DNA from: Flavobacterium granuli
GTDB taxonomy: Bacteria > Bacteroidota > Bacteroidia > Flavobacteriales > Flavobacteriaceae
Assembly (NCBI RefSeq): GCF_900129705.1
Contig: NZ_FQWO01000006.1
Coordinates: forward strand, 124,001 to 188,000
Length of the DNA: 64,000 nucleotides
Direction of reading: 5' to 3'
The position numbers were made by a program, and so were the translations under genes. Shown here piece by piece: positions 34,860 through 44,407 of the stretch; the first letter of the stretch is position 1, and the number at the start of each line of letters is the position of its first letter. The notes under the pieces were generated by a model, which was not told the origin of the DNA, ran no database searches, and worked only from the letters and a program-made list of their open reading frames with translations.

Positions 34860-34889
34860 AACTAATTTTTGCCAAAAAACGAACTACAG

Positions 34890-36983
34890 ATGCAAAGTTT
34901 TAGAACCGAAATAGAAAACCCGATTGTTGAAAAAGACATCATCGATTTAGAAAGAAAAATTGCTTTATTCCGTGACGGAAAAATCGATGACGAGCGCTTC
35001 CGAAGCCTGCGTTTGGCTAGAGGAGTTTACGGTCAGCGCCAGGAAGGGGTACAGATGATTCGTATCAAGTTGCCTTTTGGTAAAGTGACCAGCGAGCAAT
35101 TGCACCGAATTACTAAGGTTTCTGATGAATATTCTACCGGACGACTGCATATCACGACGCGTCAGGATATCCAGATTCACTATGTAAGTCTGGACAGAAC
35201 GCCAGAATTATGGGCTAATTTAGAGAAAGACGATATTACCTTAAGAGAAGCTTGTGGTAACACGGTACGAAATATTACCGCCAGTGAAACTGCGGGTATT
35301 GACGTAGACGAGCCATTTGATGTTTCTCCTTATGCGCATGCGATGTTTCAGTTTTTCCTGAGAAATCCGGTTTGTCAGGAAATGGGGCGTAAATTCAAAA
35401 TATCATTTTCTTCTTCGGATAAAGATACGGCGCTGAGTTATTTACACGATTTAGGTTTTATTCCAAAAATTGTAAATGGCGAAAGAGGGTTTAAAGTAAT
35501 GCTTGGCGGAGGATTAGGTTCTCAACCCAGTCATGCTGAGTTGCTTTCTGAATTTATTCCGGCAAACCAAATTATTCCAACTACCGAAGGCGTTTTGAGA
35601 ATATTTGACCGCTATGGCGAAAGAGCCAAAAGGTTGAAAGCACGTATGAAATTCTTAATCAAAGATATTGGGCGTGATGAATTTTTAAAATTGGTTGATG
35701 AAGAGAAAAAAGCCTTGTCTCACCAAACAGTTGAAATAGATACTACAGCTTTTGAAGTAGCAATTCCAGAACCTTTATTGGTAGCTCCAAAAGTAACAAT
35801 CGAAGATAGAGTGGCATTTGAAGCATGGAAAAAATCAAATGTTTTGGCTCAAAAACAAGCCGGTTATGTAGCGATTGGAATTAAAGTTTTATTAGGCGAT
35901 TTCTATACGGATAAAGCAAGATTATTAGCCGATTTGATAAAAAACTATGCGGCAAATGAATTGCGTTTTACACTTAGACAAGACATTTTGATTCGCAATG
36001 TGAAAGAAGAAAATTTGGAGTTTTTCTACCAGGAATTGGCCAAATTAGATTTTGTCACTTTGGGTTATAACACTATTGCTGACATTACGGCTTGTCCGGG
36101 AACAGATACTTGTAACTTAGGAATTGCAAGCAGCACCGGAATTGCCGAGGAATTGGAAAGAGTTTTAGAAACAGAATATCCGAAATATAGCAATAATAAA
36201 GAAATCACGATTAAAATCAGTGGTTGTATGAATGCCTGCGGTCAGCATAATATGGCCGAAATAGGTTTTCAGGGTATGTCTATCAATGCCGGAAAATTGG
36301 TTGCTCCAGCACTTCAAGTATTGTTGGGTGGCGGAAATTTAGGAAACGGTTCAGGCCGATTTTCAGATAAAGTAATCAAAATTCCAAGCCGCAGAGGACC
36401 GGACGCTTTGCGTTTTATCTTAAATGATTTCGAAGCAAATGCAAACGGACAATCCTTTTTGGATTATTACGATGCCAAAGGCGAGAAATATTTCTATGAG
36501 TTTTTGAAACCTCTGGCCGATGTGACCAATCTTACCGAAGCTGATTTTGTCGATTGGGGAAATGCCGATAACTATGTAAAAGCAGTTGGAGTAGGAGAAT
36601 GTGCGGGTGTTGTAATTGATTTGGTCGCCACCTTATTATTGGAAGCCAAAGATAAATTGACTTTTGCGCAGGAAGCCTTCGAAGATAAAAAATGGTCTGA
36701 TGCAATTTATCATGCCTATGCTGGTTTTGTAAATGGTGCCAAAGCTTTATTGCTTTCCGAAAACCAAAAAACAAACCATCAAGCAGGAATCATCGATTTG
36801 TTTGATACGGTTTTTGTAGCAACCAATAAAATTCCATTAGAATCCACATTAAAGGATTTAGTATTCCAAATTAATAAAAACGAACCCTCTCAGGAATTCG
36901 CTGCCAAGTATATTCAAGAAGCCATCGCTTTTTTTGATACCATAGAAGCATTCAGAGCCAAAGACCTAAAAGATGAAAAATAA
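34890..36983 (+). CDS. Sulfite reductase (siroheme, 4Fe-4S) with C-terminal HEPN-like domain
   Basis: 697 aa from ATG 34890; a TTG at 34869 would add 7 residues. Residues 1-540 are the duplicated nitrite/sulfite reductase fold with GRLHITTRQDIQIHY, LRFTLRQDILIRN, and the siroheme/4Fe-4S ligands Cys402, Cys408, Cys446, Cys450 in CPGTDTC and CMNAC. Residues about 560-690 are an extra all-helical region (YHAYAGFVNGAKALLL) resembling a HEPN domain, not part of normal CysI. It reduces sulfite to sulfide, likely with ferredoxin or the FNR-like protein encoded at 38504. It overlaps cobA by 11 bases. Confidence 0.92.
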   Translation: MQSFRTEIENPIVEKDIIDLERKIALFRDGKIDDERFRSLRLARGVYGQRQEGVQMIRIKLPFGKVTSEQLHRITKVSDEYSTGRLHITTRQDIQIHYVSLDRTPELWANLEKDDITLREACGNTVRNITASETAGIDVDEPFDVSPYAHAMFQFFLRNPVCQEMGRKFKISFSSSDKDTALSYLHDLGFIPKIVNGERGFKVMLGGGLGSQPSHAELLSEFIPANQIIPTTEGVLRIFDRYGERAKRLKARMKFLIKDIGRDEFLKLVDEEKKALSHQTVEIDTTAFEVAIPEPLLVAPKVTIEDRVAFEAWKKSNVLAQKQAGYVAIGIKVLLGDFYTDKARLLADLIKNYAANELRFTLRQDILIRNVKEENLEFFYQELAKLDFVTLGYNTIADITACPGTDTCNLGIASSTGIAEELERVLETEYPKYSNNKEITIKISGCMNACGQHNMAEIGFQGMSINAGKLVAPALQVLLGGGNLGNGSGRFSDKVIKIPSRRGPDALRFILNDFEANANGQSFLDYYDAKGEKYFYEFLKPLADVTNLTEADFVDWGNADNYVKAVGVGECAGVVIDLVATLLLEAKDKLTFAQEAFEDKKWSDAIYHAYAGFVNGAKALLLSENQKTNHQAGIIDLFDTVFVATNKIPLESTLKDLVFQINKNEPSQEFAAKYIQEAIAFFDTIEAFRAKDLKDEK

Positions 36984-37764
36984 AATAGAACCTCAAGTTA
37001 CTTTAGTAGGTGCTGGTCCGGGAGATCCGGATTTGCTTACCATCAAAGGGGCAAAAGCATTGGCAGAAGCTAATGTGGTTTTGTATGACGCTTTGGCTAA
37101 TGATGAATTATTATCTTTTGCTCCTAAGAAGGCATTGAAAATTTTTGTTGGAAAGCGAAAAGGCTGTCATGCGTATACACAAGATGAAATAAACCAATTG
37201 ATCGTAGACAATGCCCTTACTTATGGGCATGTCGTTCGATTGAAAGGTGGAGATCCGTTTATTTTTGGAAGAGGAAGTGAAGAAATAGAATTCGTAGAAA
37301 GTTTTGGAATTCCTACATTTGTAGTTCCTGGAATTTCTTCGTCGATAGCTGTTCCGGCATCGCAGGGGATTTCATTGACCAAAAGAGGGATTTCGGAGAG
37401 TTTTTGGGTAATTACGGGAACCACTTCTGCTAGAAAATTGTCTACAGATGTCGCTTTGGCGGCTCAGTCTACGGCAACAGTGGTAATCCTGATGGGGATG
37501 AGTAAACTGGACCAAATTGTGGCTTTATTCCAAAACGAATCCAAAGGAGATGTACCTGTGGCGATCATTCAAAACGGAACAACACCGGAAGAGAAAGTAG
37601 GAATTGGAACTATTAATAACATCCAAAAAGTGGTAGCAGAGAAAAATTTAAGTTCTCCGGCAATTATCGTTATTGGAGAAGTAGTTGGAGACAGTAAGAA
37701 AAGAATTGATTTTTATAAAGAGTTAAAATCAAACCATAAGGTACTGGCGTATGGAAAGGAATGA
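36973..37764 (+). CDS. cobA: Uroporphyrinogen-III C-methyltransferase
   Basis: 263 aa SUMT. TLVGAGPGDPDLLTIKGAKAL at the N-terminus, VVRLKGGDPFIFGRGSEE, and PGISSSIAVPASQGISLTKRG. It makes precorrin-2, the siroheme precursor needed by the sulfite reductase encoded just before it. Overlaps both neighbours (11 and 14 bases), so these genes are tightly coupled. Confidence 0.96.
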   Translation: MKNKIEPQVTLVGAGPGDPDLLTIKGAKALAEANVVLYDALANDELLSFAPKKALKIFVGKRKGCHAYTQDEINQLIVDNALTYGHVVRLKGGDPFIFGRGSEEIEFVESFGIPTFVVPGISSSIAVPASQGISLTKRGISESFWVITGTTSARKLSTDVALAAQSTATVVILMGMSKLDQIVALFQNESKGDVPVAIIQNGTTPEEKVGIGTINNIQKVVAEKNLSSPAIIVIGEVVGDSKKRIDFYKELKSNHKVLAYGKE

Positions 37765-38326
37765 GTTGTATCCCATATTTTTAAAAGTACACCAACTCAG
37801 CGTACTCATTGTAGGCGGAGGGAATGTAGGCTTGGAAAAACTGACTTTCTTATTGAAATCCAGTCCCAATGCCAATGTTGAGGTGGTTGCGCCAAAGTTT
37901 TTGCCGGAATTAGTAGAATTGGTTTCAAAACACCCTTCGGTGATATTGACTGAGGCAAAGTTCAAGAAAAAAATGTTGAAGAAACGACATCTGGTTATTG
38001 CTTGTACGGATGATTTAAAAGTGAATAAAAGGATTTATGATCTGTCCAGAAAAAGATATTTGATTTGTAATATTGCCGACACACCCGATTTATGTGACTA
38101 TTATTTGGGCGGAATTGTAACCAAAGGGAATGTGAAAATTGCGATTTCAACCAACGGCAAATCGCCTACAACGGCCAAGAGATTACGAGAGTTTTTTGAA
38201 GAAGTAATTCCCGAAGACATCAATAAAATGGTCGAAAACTTGAACGAATATCGCAAAACTTTGAAGGGAAATTTTGAAGAGAAAGTTCAAAAGATGAACG
38301 AGATTACCCAAGCCTTGAAGAAGTAA
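37751..38326 (+). CDS. Precorrin-2 dehydrogenase / sirohydrochlorin ferrochelatase (Met8-like)
   Basis: 191 aa, the CysG-A/Met8 part alone. N-terminal NAD-binding VLIVGGGNVGLEKLTFLL, then HLVIACTDDLKVNKRIYDL and ISTNGKSPTTAKRLREF. It oxidises precorrin-2 and inserts iron to give siroheme. Together with cobA it supplies the cofactor of the upstream sulfite reductase; in E. coli both activities are one protein, CysG. Confidence 0.93.
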   Translation: MERNELYPIFLKVHQLSVLIVGGGNVGLEKLTFLLKSSPNANVEVVAPKFLPELVELVSKHPSVILTEAKFKKKMLKKRHLVIACTDDLKVNKRIYDLSRKRYLICNIADTPDLCDYYLGGIVTKGNVKIAISTNGKSPTTAKRLREFFEEVIPEDINKMVENLNEYRKTLKGNFEEKVQKMNEITQALKK

Positions 38327-38466
38327 TCTTCAGATTTTAGAATAAAGACAATAGAATAAAGAGAATGATCGAATGATAATTGTCATTTAATTCAATAAAA
38401 ATCGATCGTTAATTTGCATACAAATTATAGAATAGATAAAATAGAAATAACATTTCCCTGTAATTT

Positions 38467-38486
38467 CCCCTTTTCGGGAATAGGGG
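38467..38486 (+). promoter_or_regulatory. Mutually exclusive short hairpins in the leader of the FNR-like gene
   Basis: TTCCC (38465-38469) can pair with GGGAA (38476-38480), or CCCCT (38467-38471) with AGGGG (38482-38486); both cannot form. The element lies 18-40 bases before the ATG, where folding would affect ribosome access. No known riboswitch recognised. Confidence 0.4.
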
Positions 38487-38503
38487 ACTAATTAATAAAA
38501 GAA

Positions 38504-39556
38504 ATGATTAAAACAGATATCCTTATAATAGGAGCCGGGCCAACTGGTTTATTTGCCGTTTTTGAAGCAGGATTATTAAAATTAAAATGTCATATATTAG
38601 ATGCATTGCCACAAGCAGGCGGACAATTATCAGAGTTATATCCTAAAAAACCAATCTACGACATACCGGGTTTTCCAGAAGTTTTAGCGGGTGATTTAGT
38701 TGATAATTTGATGGAACAAATCAAGCAGTTTGAACCTGGATTTACACTTGGAGAACGTGCTGAAACCATAGAGAAACAAGAGGACGGAAGTTTTATTGTG
38801 ACTTCAAATAAAGGCAAAAAATTTCACGCTCCGGTTGTGGCCATTGCCGGCGGATTAGGAAGTTTTGAGCCAAGAAAACCACTTATCGAGGACATTGAGT
38901 TTTATGAAGACAAAGGGATAAAATACTTTATCAAAAATCCTGAAAAATTCAGAGATAAAAGAGTGGTAATTGCCGGCGGAGGAGATTCTGCCTTGGACTG
39001 GAGTATTTTCTTGTCTAATGTAGCTTCTGAGGTAACTTTGATTCACAGAAGAAACGAATTTAGAGGAGCTTTGGACTCTGTTGAAAAAGTTCAGGAATTG
39101 AAAACATCAGGTAAAATAAAAATGATTACGCCGGGAGAAGTCGTTGGCCTAAATGGTGCGGAACATTTAGAATCGGTTGTAGTCGAAGAAAACGGAGCGC
39201 AAAGAACCATCCCTACAGATTATTTCATTCCTCTTTTTGGATTGACACCAAAATTAGGTCCTATCGGAGACTGGGGATTGGAAATAGAAAAGAATGCCAT
39301 CAAAGTAAATAATGCGTTGGATTATCAAACCAATATTCCTGGGATTTTTGCCATTGGTGACGTGAATACCTACCCAGGAAAATTAAAATTAATTCTGTGT
39401 GGTTTTCATGAAGCGACATTAATGTGTCAGGCAGCCTACCAGATTATCAATCCAGGTAAAAAATATGTGATGAAATATACTACCGTTTCTGGTGTTGATG
39501 GATTTGATGGAACTCGTAAAGAAGCTCCAAAAGCAGTCGTTAAAGCCATAGTTTAA
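38504..39556 (+). CDS. Ferredoxin/flavodoxin-NADP reductase-like flavoprotein (thioredoxin reductase fold)
   Basis: 350 aa. N-terminal FAD motif DILIIGAGPTGLFAVFEAGLL, GGQLSELYPKKPIYDIPGF, then NADPH motif VVIAGGGDSALDWSIFLS, and the FAD closing motif IPGIFAIGDVNTYPGKLKLILCGFHEATLM. There is no CxxC redox pair, so it is the FNR type 2 (YumC-like) rather than thioredoxin reductase. Its position after the siroheme genes suggests it delivers NADPH electrons to the sulfite reductase. Confidence 0.92.
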   Translation: MIKTDILIIGAGPTGLFAVFEAGLLKLKCHILDALPQAGGQLSELYPKKPIYDIPGFPEVLAGDLVDNLMEQIKQFEPGFTLGERAETIEKQEDGSFIVTSNKGKKFHAPVVAIAGGLGSFEPRKPLIEDIEFYEDKGIKYFIKNPEKFRDKRVVIAGGGDSALDWSIFLSNVASEVTLIHRRNEFRGALDSVEKVQELKTSGKIKMITPGEVVGLNGAEHLESVVVEENGAQRTIPTDYFIPLFGLTPKLGPIGDWGLEIEKNAIKVNNALDYQTNIPGIFAIGDVNTYPGKLKLILCGFHEATLMCQAAYQIINPGKKYVMKYTTVSGVDGFDGTRKEAPKAVVKAIV

Positions 39557-39579
39557 CAACTTAGTACAAACTAGTTAAA

Positions 39580-39613
39580 AAATATAGCGTTATTACTTGC
39601 AAGTAGTAACGCT
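39580..39613 (+). terminator. Terminator after the FNR-like gene
   Basis: Stem AGCGTTATTACTT / AAGTAGTAACGCT with a 2-nt loop (one mismatch) and TTTCTT after. Its right part overlaps the TTG of the next promoter. Confidence 0.75.
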
Positions 39614-39627
39614 ATTTCTTAGTTTTG
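39597..39627 (+). promoter_or_regulatory. Predicted promoter of the metH operon
   Basis: TTG (39597-39599), 20 nt, TAGTTTTG (39620-39627), an exact TAnnTTTG box, ending 23 nt before the SAM-I aptamer. Confidence 0.7.
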
Positions 39628-39650
39628 CACCGTTCCTATATTTATTGAAA

Positions 39651-39768
39651 GTTATCACGAAAGGCGGAGGGAAAGACCCAATGAAACCTTAGCAACCCTT
39701 TATCTTTTAAAGAAGGTGCTACATTCTACTTTATTCTGAATTTATTTCAGAAATTAAAGATAGATAAC
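39651..39768 (+). promoter_or_regulatory. SAM-I (S-box) riboswitch before metH
   Basis: GTTATC (39651-39656) pairs with GATAAC (39763-39768). The conserved core ACGAAAGGCGGAGGGAAAGACCC, AATGAAACCTTAGCAACCC and AAGGTGCTACATTC is nearly identical to the copy at 24971; P4 is longer (TTCTGAAtttaTTTCAGAA). After it comes GAATACT/AGTATTT and a pyrimidine-rich tract. Confidence 0.92.
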
Positions 39769-39887
39769 ACAAGAATACTTCTACAGTATTTCTCAAAACT
39801 TTTCTTGACAACCTTACCGATATTTAGCTTACTGATTTTCAACAGTAAGAAGAGCGAATGTTTGGCCTTTTTTCGGCCGACATCCTT

Positions 39888-39957
39888 CCTGCTGTGCGCT
39901 ATATCTTTTATTCTGAACACCAGAATAAAAGGATGTCGCTTCCATCAGGGCTAAAGA
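39888..39957. repeat. Flavobacterial intergenic repeat with hairpin
   Basis: CATCCTTCCTGCTGTGCGCTATAT, a hairpin CTTTTATTCTG (39905-39915) / CAGAATAAAAG (39921-39931), then GGATGTCGCTTCCATCAGGGCTAAAG. I recall this element (…CTGC…CGC…hairpin…GATGTCGC…GGGCTAAAG) as dispersed in Flavobacterium genomes. It lies inside the metH leader, between the riboswitch and the start codon. Confidence 0.65.
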
Positions 39958-39996
39958 GGGGTTATAGTGAACATTTTAATTTATAAAAAATAAGAA

Positions 39997-40998
39997 ATGG
40001 CATCAATTCAAGAAGCAATTAAAAAAAACATACTCATACTCGATGGAGCCATGGGAACCATGTTGCAACGCTATAATTTCTCCGAAGAAGATTTTCGTGG
40101 CGAGCGTTTCAAAGACTTTCCGCATTCTCTAAAAGGAAACAACGATTTGTTGTCGTTAACCCAACCACAAGCCATAAAAGCAGTTCATGCTGCCTATTTT
40201 GAAGCTGGAGCCGATATTGTTGAAACCAATACTTTCTCTGGAACTACCATAGGAATGGCCGACTACCATTTGGAAGATTTGGTTTATGAATTGAACTACG
40301 AATCAGCAAAATTAGCCCGTGAAGTAGCCGATGAATGGACAGCTAAAAATCCTGACAAACCTCGTTTTGTAGCGGGTTCGATAGGACCAACAAACCGTAC
40401 AGCGAGTATGTCGCCGGACGTAAACGATCCTGGATATAGAGCAGTAACCTTTGATGATTTGCGCATCGCTTACAAGCAACAGGTCGAAGCCTTAATGGAT
40501 GGTGGTGCTGATTTATTATTGGTGGAAACTATTTTTGATACTTTAAATGCCAAAGCAGCGCTTTTTGCCATCGAAGAAGTAAAAGACGAGCGCAATATCG
40601 ATATTCCTATTATGGTTTCAGGAACAATTACCGATGCTTCCGGAAGAACACTCTCAGGTCAAACGGTAGAAGCATTTTTGATTTCGGTTTCACATATTCC
40701 CTTGTTGAGTGTAGGATTTAATTGTGCCCTTGGTGCTGATTTATTGAAACCGTATTTACAGACTTTATCACAAAATACTTCTTTCAACGTTTCGGCACAT
40801 CCTAATGCAGGATTGCCAAACGCCTTTGGTGAATACGATGAAACTCCTGAGCAAATGCAGGCTTTTATCAAAGAATATTTAGACGATAATTTAGTAAATA
40901 TCATAGGCGGTTGTTGCGGAACAACCCCTGAGCATATCAAGTTGATTGCTGATATCGCAAAGGATTATAAACCGAGAGTTTCAACGGCAGTGATGTAA
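39997..40998 (+). CDS. Homocysteine S-methyltransferase module of split MetH
   Basis: 333 aa, equal to the N-terminal module of cobalamin-dependent methionine synthase. [15 protein letters not shown] at the start, [15 protein letters not shown], and the zinc Cys set at FNCALG and [11 protein letters not shown]. It binds homocysteine for methylation. In E. coli this and the rest of MetH are one 1,227-aa protein; here the other modules are encoded at 41647 (893 aa), the sum being almost the same. It follows the SAM-I riboswitch. Confidence 0.93.
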   Translation: MASIQEAIKKNILILDGAMGTMLQRYNFSEEDFRGERFKDFPHSLKGNNDLLSLTQPQAIKAVHAAYFEAGADIVETNTFSGTTIGMADYHLEDLVYELNYESAKLAREVADEWTAKNPDKPRFVAGSIGPTNRTASMSPDVNDPGYRAVTFDDLRIAYKQQVEALMDGGADLLLVETIFDTLNAKAALFAIEEVKDERNIDIPIMVSGTITDASGRTLSGQTVEAFLISVSHIPLLSVGFNCALGADLLKPYLQTLSQNTSFNVSAHPNAGLPNAFGEYDETPEQMQAFIKEYLDDNLVNIIGGCCGTTPEHIKLIADIAKDYKPRVSTAVM

Positions 40999-41016
40999 AA
41001 TTTTGATATTAGTTAG

Positions 41017-41463
41017 ATGATAGAAGAAAGCAAGCCGGAAAAAAGCAAAACTAATCCTTGGGCTATTATTATATTTTGTGCAGCGGTACTTTTTTTATTA
41101 CTTCTTAGATATTGGGACGATCATAAATACGATGATTATAGAAAAACATTTAAAGGAGAAACGATTGGGTTTGCAACAAGGTATAAGCATTTTCCTAAGT
41201 CTACTTATATAAAATATTATTTTTATAAGGATGGAAAAATTTTATCATCGATGAAAGTAACTGGGAACAATAATTTAATTCTAAAAAAATATTACAAAGT
41301 TAAATATGATTTAAAGAACCCAAGAGCAAACTATATTATTTTAAATGAAGAATTAAAACCAGATTCAATTACTCTTGTTAAAGCCGGTTTTACTAAATCG
41401 AAATATTATATATATGATGCTGGTGTGAGCTGTAAATATATAGAAAAGTCAAAATGGAAATAA
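41017..41463 (+). CDS. Unknown protein with one membrane segment, between the metH halves
   Basis: 148 aa. One N-terminal membrane helix (about 14-32, WAIIIFCAAVLFLLLLRYW), then a mostly beta, Lys- and Tyr-rich domain (TRYKHFPKSTYIKYYFYKDGK) with DUF-like character but no family I recognise. Starts 18 bases after the first metH half and has poorer, more A-rich codon use than its neighbours, suggesting later insertion. A role in methionine synthesis is not suggested by the sequence. Confidence 0.65.
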   Translation: MIEESKPEKSKTNPWAIIIFCAAVLFLLLLRYWDDHKYDDYRKTFKGETIGFATRYKHFPKSTYIKYYFYKDGKILSSMKVTGNNNLILKKYYKVKYDLKNPRANYIILNEELKPDSITLVKAGFTKSKYYIYDAGVSCKYIEKSKWK

Positions 41464-41484
41464 TTTTGTAGCTACCAGTTAGCG

Positions 41485-41624
41485 TGAGTGTCCCACTCGA
41501 GTCAACAAACAACGGCGGGTAAAATATTAAAAAAAATAAATACGCACGAGCGGGATGCTCGCGCTAGCAACATGAGAGTTCCATAGGAACGACCCATTTT
41601 GTAGCAACGGAATTTATTCCGTTG
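41485..41624. repeat. Cluster of four REP-like hairpins between the metH halves
   Basis: In order: GAGTG/CACTC (41485-41499 region), CGAGC-GGGAT-GCTCG (41547-41561), GTTCC-ATA-GGAAC (41578-41590) and CAACGGAAT-TT-ATTCCGTTG (41605-41624). The sequences are unrelated to each other; the last and second resemble dispersed palindromes I recall from Flavobacterium. No transposase is nearby. Confidence 0.65.
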
Positions 41625-41646
41625 TTGTAAATAAAAAAATAAAAAA

Positions 41647-44328
41647 ATGGCACAAGCAGAAAAGAGAAGAAACCTTGTATTATCAGGATTAGAGCCTTTA
41701 ATCATTACGCCAGATAGCGTATTTGTAAATGTTGGTGAGAGAACCAATGTAACAGGCTCTAGAAAATTCCTTCGATTAATAAAGGAAGAAAAATACGAAG
41801 AAGCACTTAGCATTGCTAAAGAGCAAGTAGAAGGAGGCGCACAAATCATCGACATTAATATGGACGAAGGAATGCTCGATGGCGAATATGCCATGACAAA
41901 ATTCCTGAACCTGATTGCTGCTGAGCCGGATATTTCTCGTGTGCCCATTATGATTGACAGCTCTAAATGGCATATTATCGAAGCGGGTTTAAAAGTGGCG
42001 CAAGGGAAATGTGTGGTAAATTCTATTTCTTTAAAAGAGGGAGAAGAGCAATTTATTCATCATGCCAAATTAATCAAACGCTACGGAGCCGCTGCCATTA
42101 TCATGGCATTTGATGAGGTAGGTCAGGCCGATAATTATGAACGTCGAGTGGAAATTTGCCAGCGTTCTTATGATATTTTGGTCAACAAAGTTGGTTTTCC
42201 ACCACAAGACATCATCTTCGATTTGAATATATTTCCGGTAGCAACAGGAATGGAAGAACACCGTCTTAATGCATTGGATTTCTTTAGAGGAACTAAATGG
42301 GTTCGAGAAAATCTGCCACACGCGCATATTAGTGGTGGGGTAAGTAATGTTTCGTTTTCTTTTAGAGGGAATGATACGGTACGTGAAGCAATGCACTCGG
42401 TATTCTTATATCACGCGATCCAAAATGGGATGACGATGGGAATCGTGAATCCGGAAATGCTTTCTATTTATGACGAAATTCCGAAAGATTTATTGGAACA
42501 CGTTGAAGATGTAATCCTGAATAGACGCGATGATGCAACCGAAAGGTTATTGGACTTTGCCGAAAATGTAAAAGGAGATAGCAAAAACAATGAAAAAGCG
42601 ATCCAAGAATGGCGTTCGGGAACAGTTCAGGAAAGAATTACGCATTCCTTGGTAAAAGGAATCGATGCGTTTATAGAAATTGATGTCGAAGAAGCTCGAT
42701 TGGCGGCAACAAAACCAATTGAAGTTATCGAAATCAATTTGATGGCGGGAATGAATGTTGTGGGAGATTTATTTGGTTCCGGAAAAATGTTCTTGCCTCA
42801 GGTGGTAAAATCAGCCCGAGTAATGAAAAAAGCGGTGGCTTATCTATTGCCTTTTATCGAAGCAAGTAAGCAAGTAGGAGATAAACAAGGCAACGGTAAA
42901 ATCCTGATGGCAACCGTAAAAGGGGATGTACACGACATTGGAAAAAATATTGTGTCAGTAGTTTTGGCTTGTAATAATTATGAGATTGTAGATTTAGGTG
43001 TTATGGTGGCACCTGAGAAAATTATTGCAGCGGCTATAGAACACAACGTTGATATCATTGGTTTAAGCGGATTGATTACTCCTTCGCTTGATGAAATGGT
43101 TTATTTAGCCAAGGAGTTAGACAAAAGAAACATACAGATTCCTGTAATGATAGGTGGAGCAACGACTTCACGAGCGCATACTGCCGTAAAAATAGCCCCA
43201 CAATATAAATCGACTGTAATTCACGTAAATGATGCTTCTAGAGCCGTAACGGTAGCAGGTAGCTTATTGAATGGGGATAAAAAAATATATGCGGCTTCCA
43301 TCCGTGAAGAATATGATGCCTTTAGAGAGACCTTTTTGAATCGTTCACGAGATAAAAATTTCTTGACTATTGAACAGGCAAGAAAGAATAAATTGCAATT
43401 GGATTGGGAAAATTACAGTCCAATCAAACCTAATTTTATTGGTACAAAAGTAATTGAAGTCGATTTGGAAACTTTGGTTCCTTATATCGATTGGACGCCA
43501 TTTTTCAGAACTTGGGAATTATTTGGGAAATATCCTGCTATTTTAACTGATGAAGTTGTTGGCGAACAAGCAACCTCTGTTTTTGCCGATGCGCAGGAAA
43601 TGTTGGAAGTGATTTTGAGAGAAAAGAAACTTTCAGCCAAAGGAATTTATGGGATTTTTCCGGCGAATCAAGTCAACGATGATGATATTGAATTGACAGA
43701 TGAAAACGGAAAAGTATTGGAAAAATTCTTGACTTTGCGTCAGCAATCACAAAAAACGAAAGGAGCGCCAAATATCGCTTTGTCTGATTTTATTGCGCCA
43801 AAAGACAGCGGTAAAACCGATTATATGGGCGCATTCTGTGTCACTACCGGTTTTGGGGTTGACGAATGGGCTGCAGAATTTGAGAAGGATTTAGACGATT
43901 ATAATTCGATTATGGTCAAAGCATTGGCAGATCGATTTGCAGAAGCTTTCGCTGAATATTTGCATGAAAGAATAAGAAAAGAAATTTGGGGTTATGCCGC
44001 CGATGAGGTTTTGAGCACCGAGGATTTAATTTCCGAAACCTATAAAGGGATTCGTCCCGCGCCGGGATATCCAGCTTGTCCGGATCATTTAGAAAAACCA
44101 ACGATTTGGAAATTATTAAATGTTGAACAAGAAATTGGAGTAACCTTGACTGAAAGTATGGCGATGTGGCCGGCTTCGTCAGTTTCTGGATATTATTTTG
44201 GAAACCCAGAGAGTAAGTATTTCGGACTTGGAAAAATTAAAGAAGACCAAGTGATTGATTACGCCAAACGTAGAAGTATTTCTACAGATAAGGCCATGAA
44301 ATGGTTAAATCCAAATATTGCAGACTAA
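41647..44328 (+). CDS. metH: Methionine synthase, pterin-, cobalamin- and reactivation modules
   Basis: 893 aa. In order: pterin-binding ([35 protein letters not shown]), cap and cobalamin domains ([23 protein letters not shown] with the DxHxxG cobalamin histidine; [24 protein letters not shown]), and the SAM-dependent reactivation domain ([21 protein letters not shown]). It transfers the methyl group of methyl-tetrahydrofolate via B12 to homocysteine held by the separate 333-aa protein. Followed by metF, which makes the methyl donor. Confidence 0.96.
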   Translation: MAQAEKRRNLVLSGLEPLIITPDSVFVNVGERTNVTGSRKFLRLIKEEKYEEALSIAKEQVEGGAQIIDINMDEGMLDGEYAMTKFLNLIAAEPDISRVPIMIDSSKWHIIEAGLKVAQGKCVVNSISLKEGEEQFIHHAKLIKRYGAAAIIMAFDEVGQADNYERRVEICQRSYDILVNKVGFPPQDIIFDLNIFPVATGMEEHRLNALDFFRGTKWVRENLPHAHISGGVSNVSFSFRGNDTVREAMHSVFLYHAIQNGMTMGIVNPEMLSIYDEIPKDLLEHVEDVILNRRDDATERLLDFAENVKGDSKNNEKAIQEWRSGTVQERITHSLVKGIDAFIEIDVEEARLAATKPIEVIEINLMAGMNVVGDLFGSGKMFLPQVVKSARVMKKAVAYLLPFIEASKQVGDKQGNGKILMATVKGDVHDIGKNIVSVVLACNNYEIVDLGVMVAPEKIIAAAIEHNVDIIGLSGLITPSLDEMVYLAKELDKRNIQIPVMIGGATTSRAHTAVKIAPQYKSTVIHVNDASRAVTVAGSLLNGDKKIYAASIREEYDAFRETFLNRSRDKNFLTIEQARKNKLQLDWENYSPIKPNFIGTKVIEVDLETLVPYIDWTPFFRTWELFGKYPAILTDEVVGEQATSVFADAQEMLEVILREKKLSAKGIYGIFPANQVNDDDIELTDENGKVLEKFLTLRQQSQKTKGAPNIALSDFIAPKDSGKTDYMGAFCVTTGFGVDEWAAEFEKDLDDYNSIMVKALADRFAEAFAEYLHERIRKEIWGYAADEVLSTEDLISETYKGIRPAPGYPACPDHLEKPTIWKLLNVEQEIGVTLTESMAMWPASSVSGYYFGNPESKYFGLGKIKEDQVIDYAKRRSISTDKAMKWLNPNIAD

Positions 44329-44336
44329 ATTAGTCG

Positions 44337-44406
44337 TAAAGTCAAAAGTCATAAAGTCAAAAGGACATGACTTTCGACCTTCGACTTTCAAACTTTAAGA
44401 CTTTAT
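44337..44406. repeat. AGTC/GACT palindromic intergenic repeat
   Basis: Left half repeats AAAGTC-AAAAGTC-ATAAAGTC; right half has GACTTTCGAC, CGACTTTC, GACTTTA. Together they make a large imperfect palindrome. A related arrangement is at 53565-53622. Confidence 0.55.
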
Positions 44407-44407
44407 A

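Noticed and set aside
37729..37965. Antisense frame at the cobA / met8 overlap
   Set aside because: Arises from base composition; both sense genes are clear, with overlaps of 14 bases typical for coupled genes.
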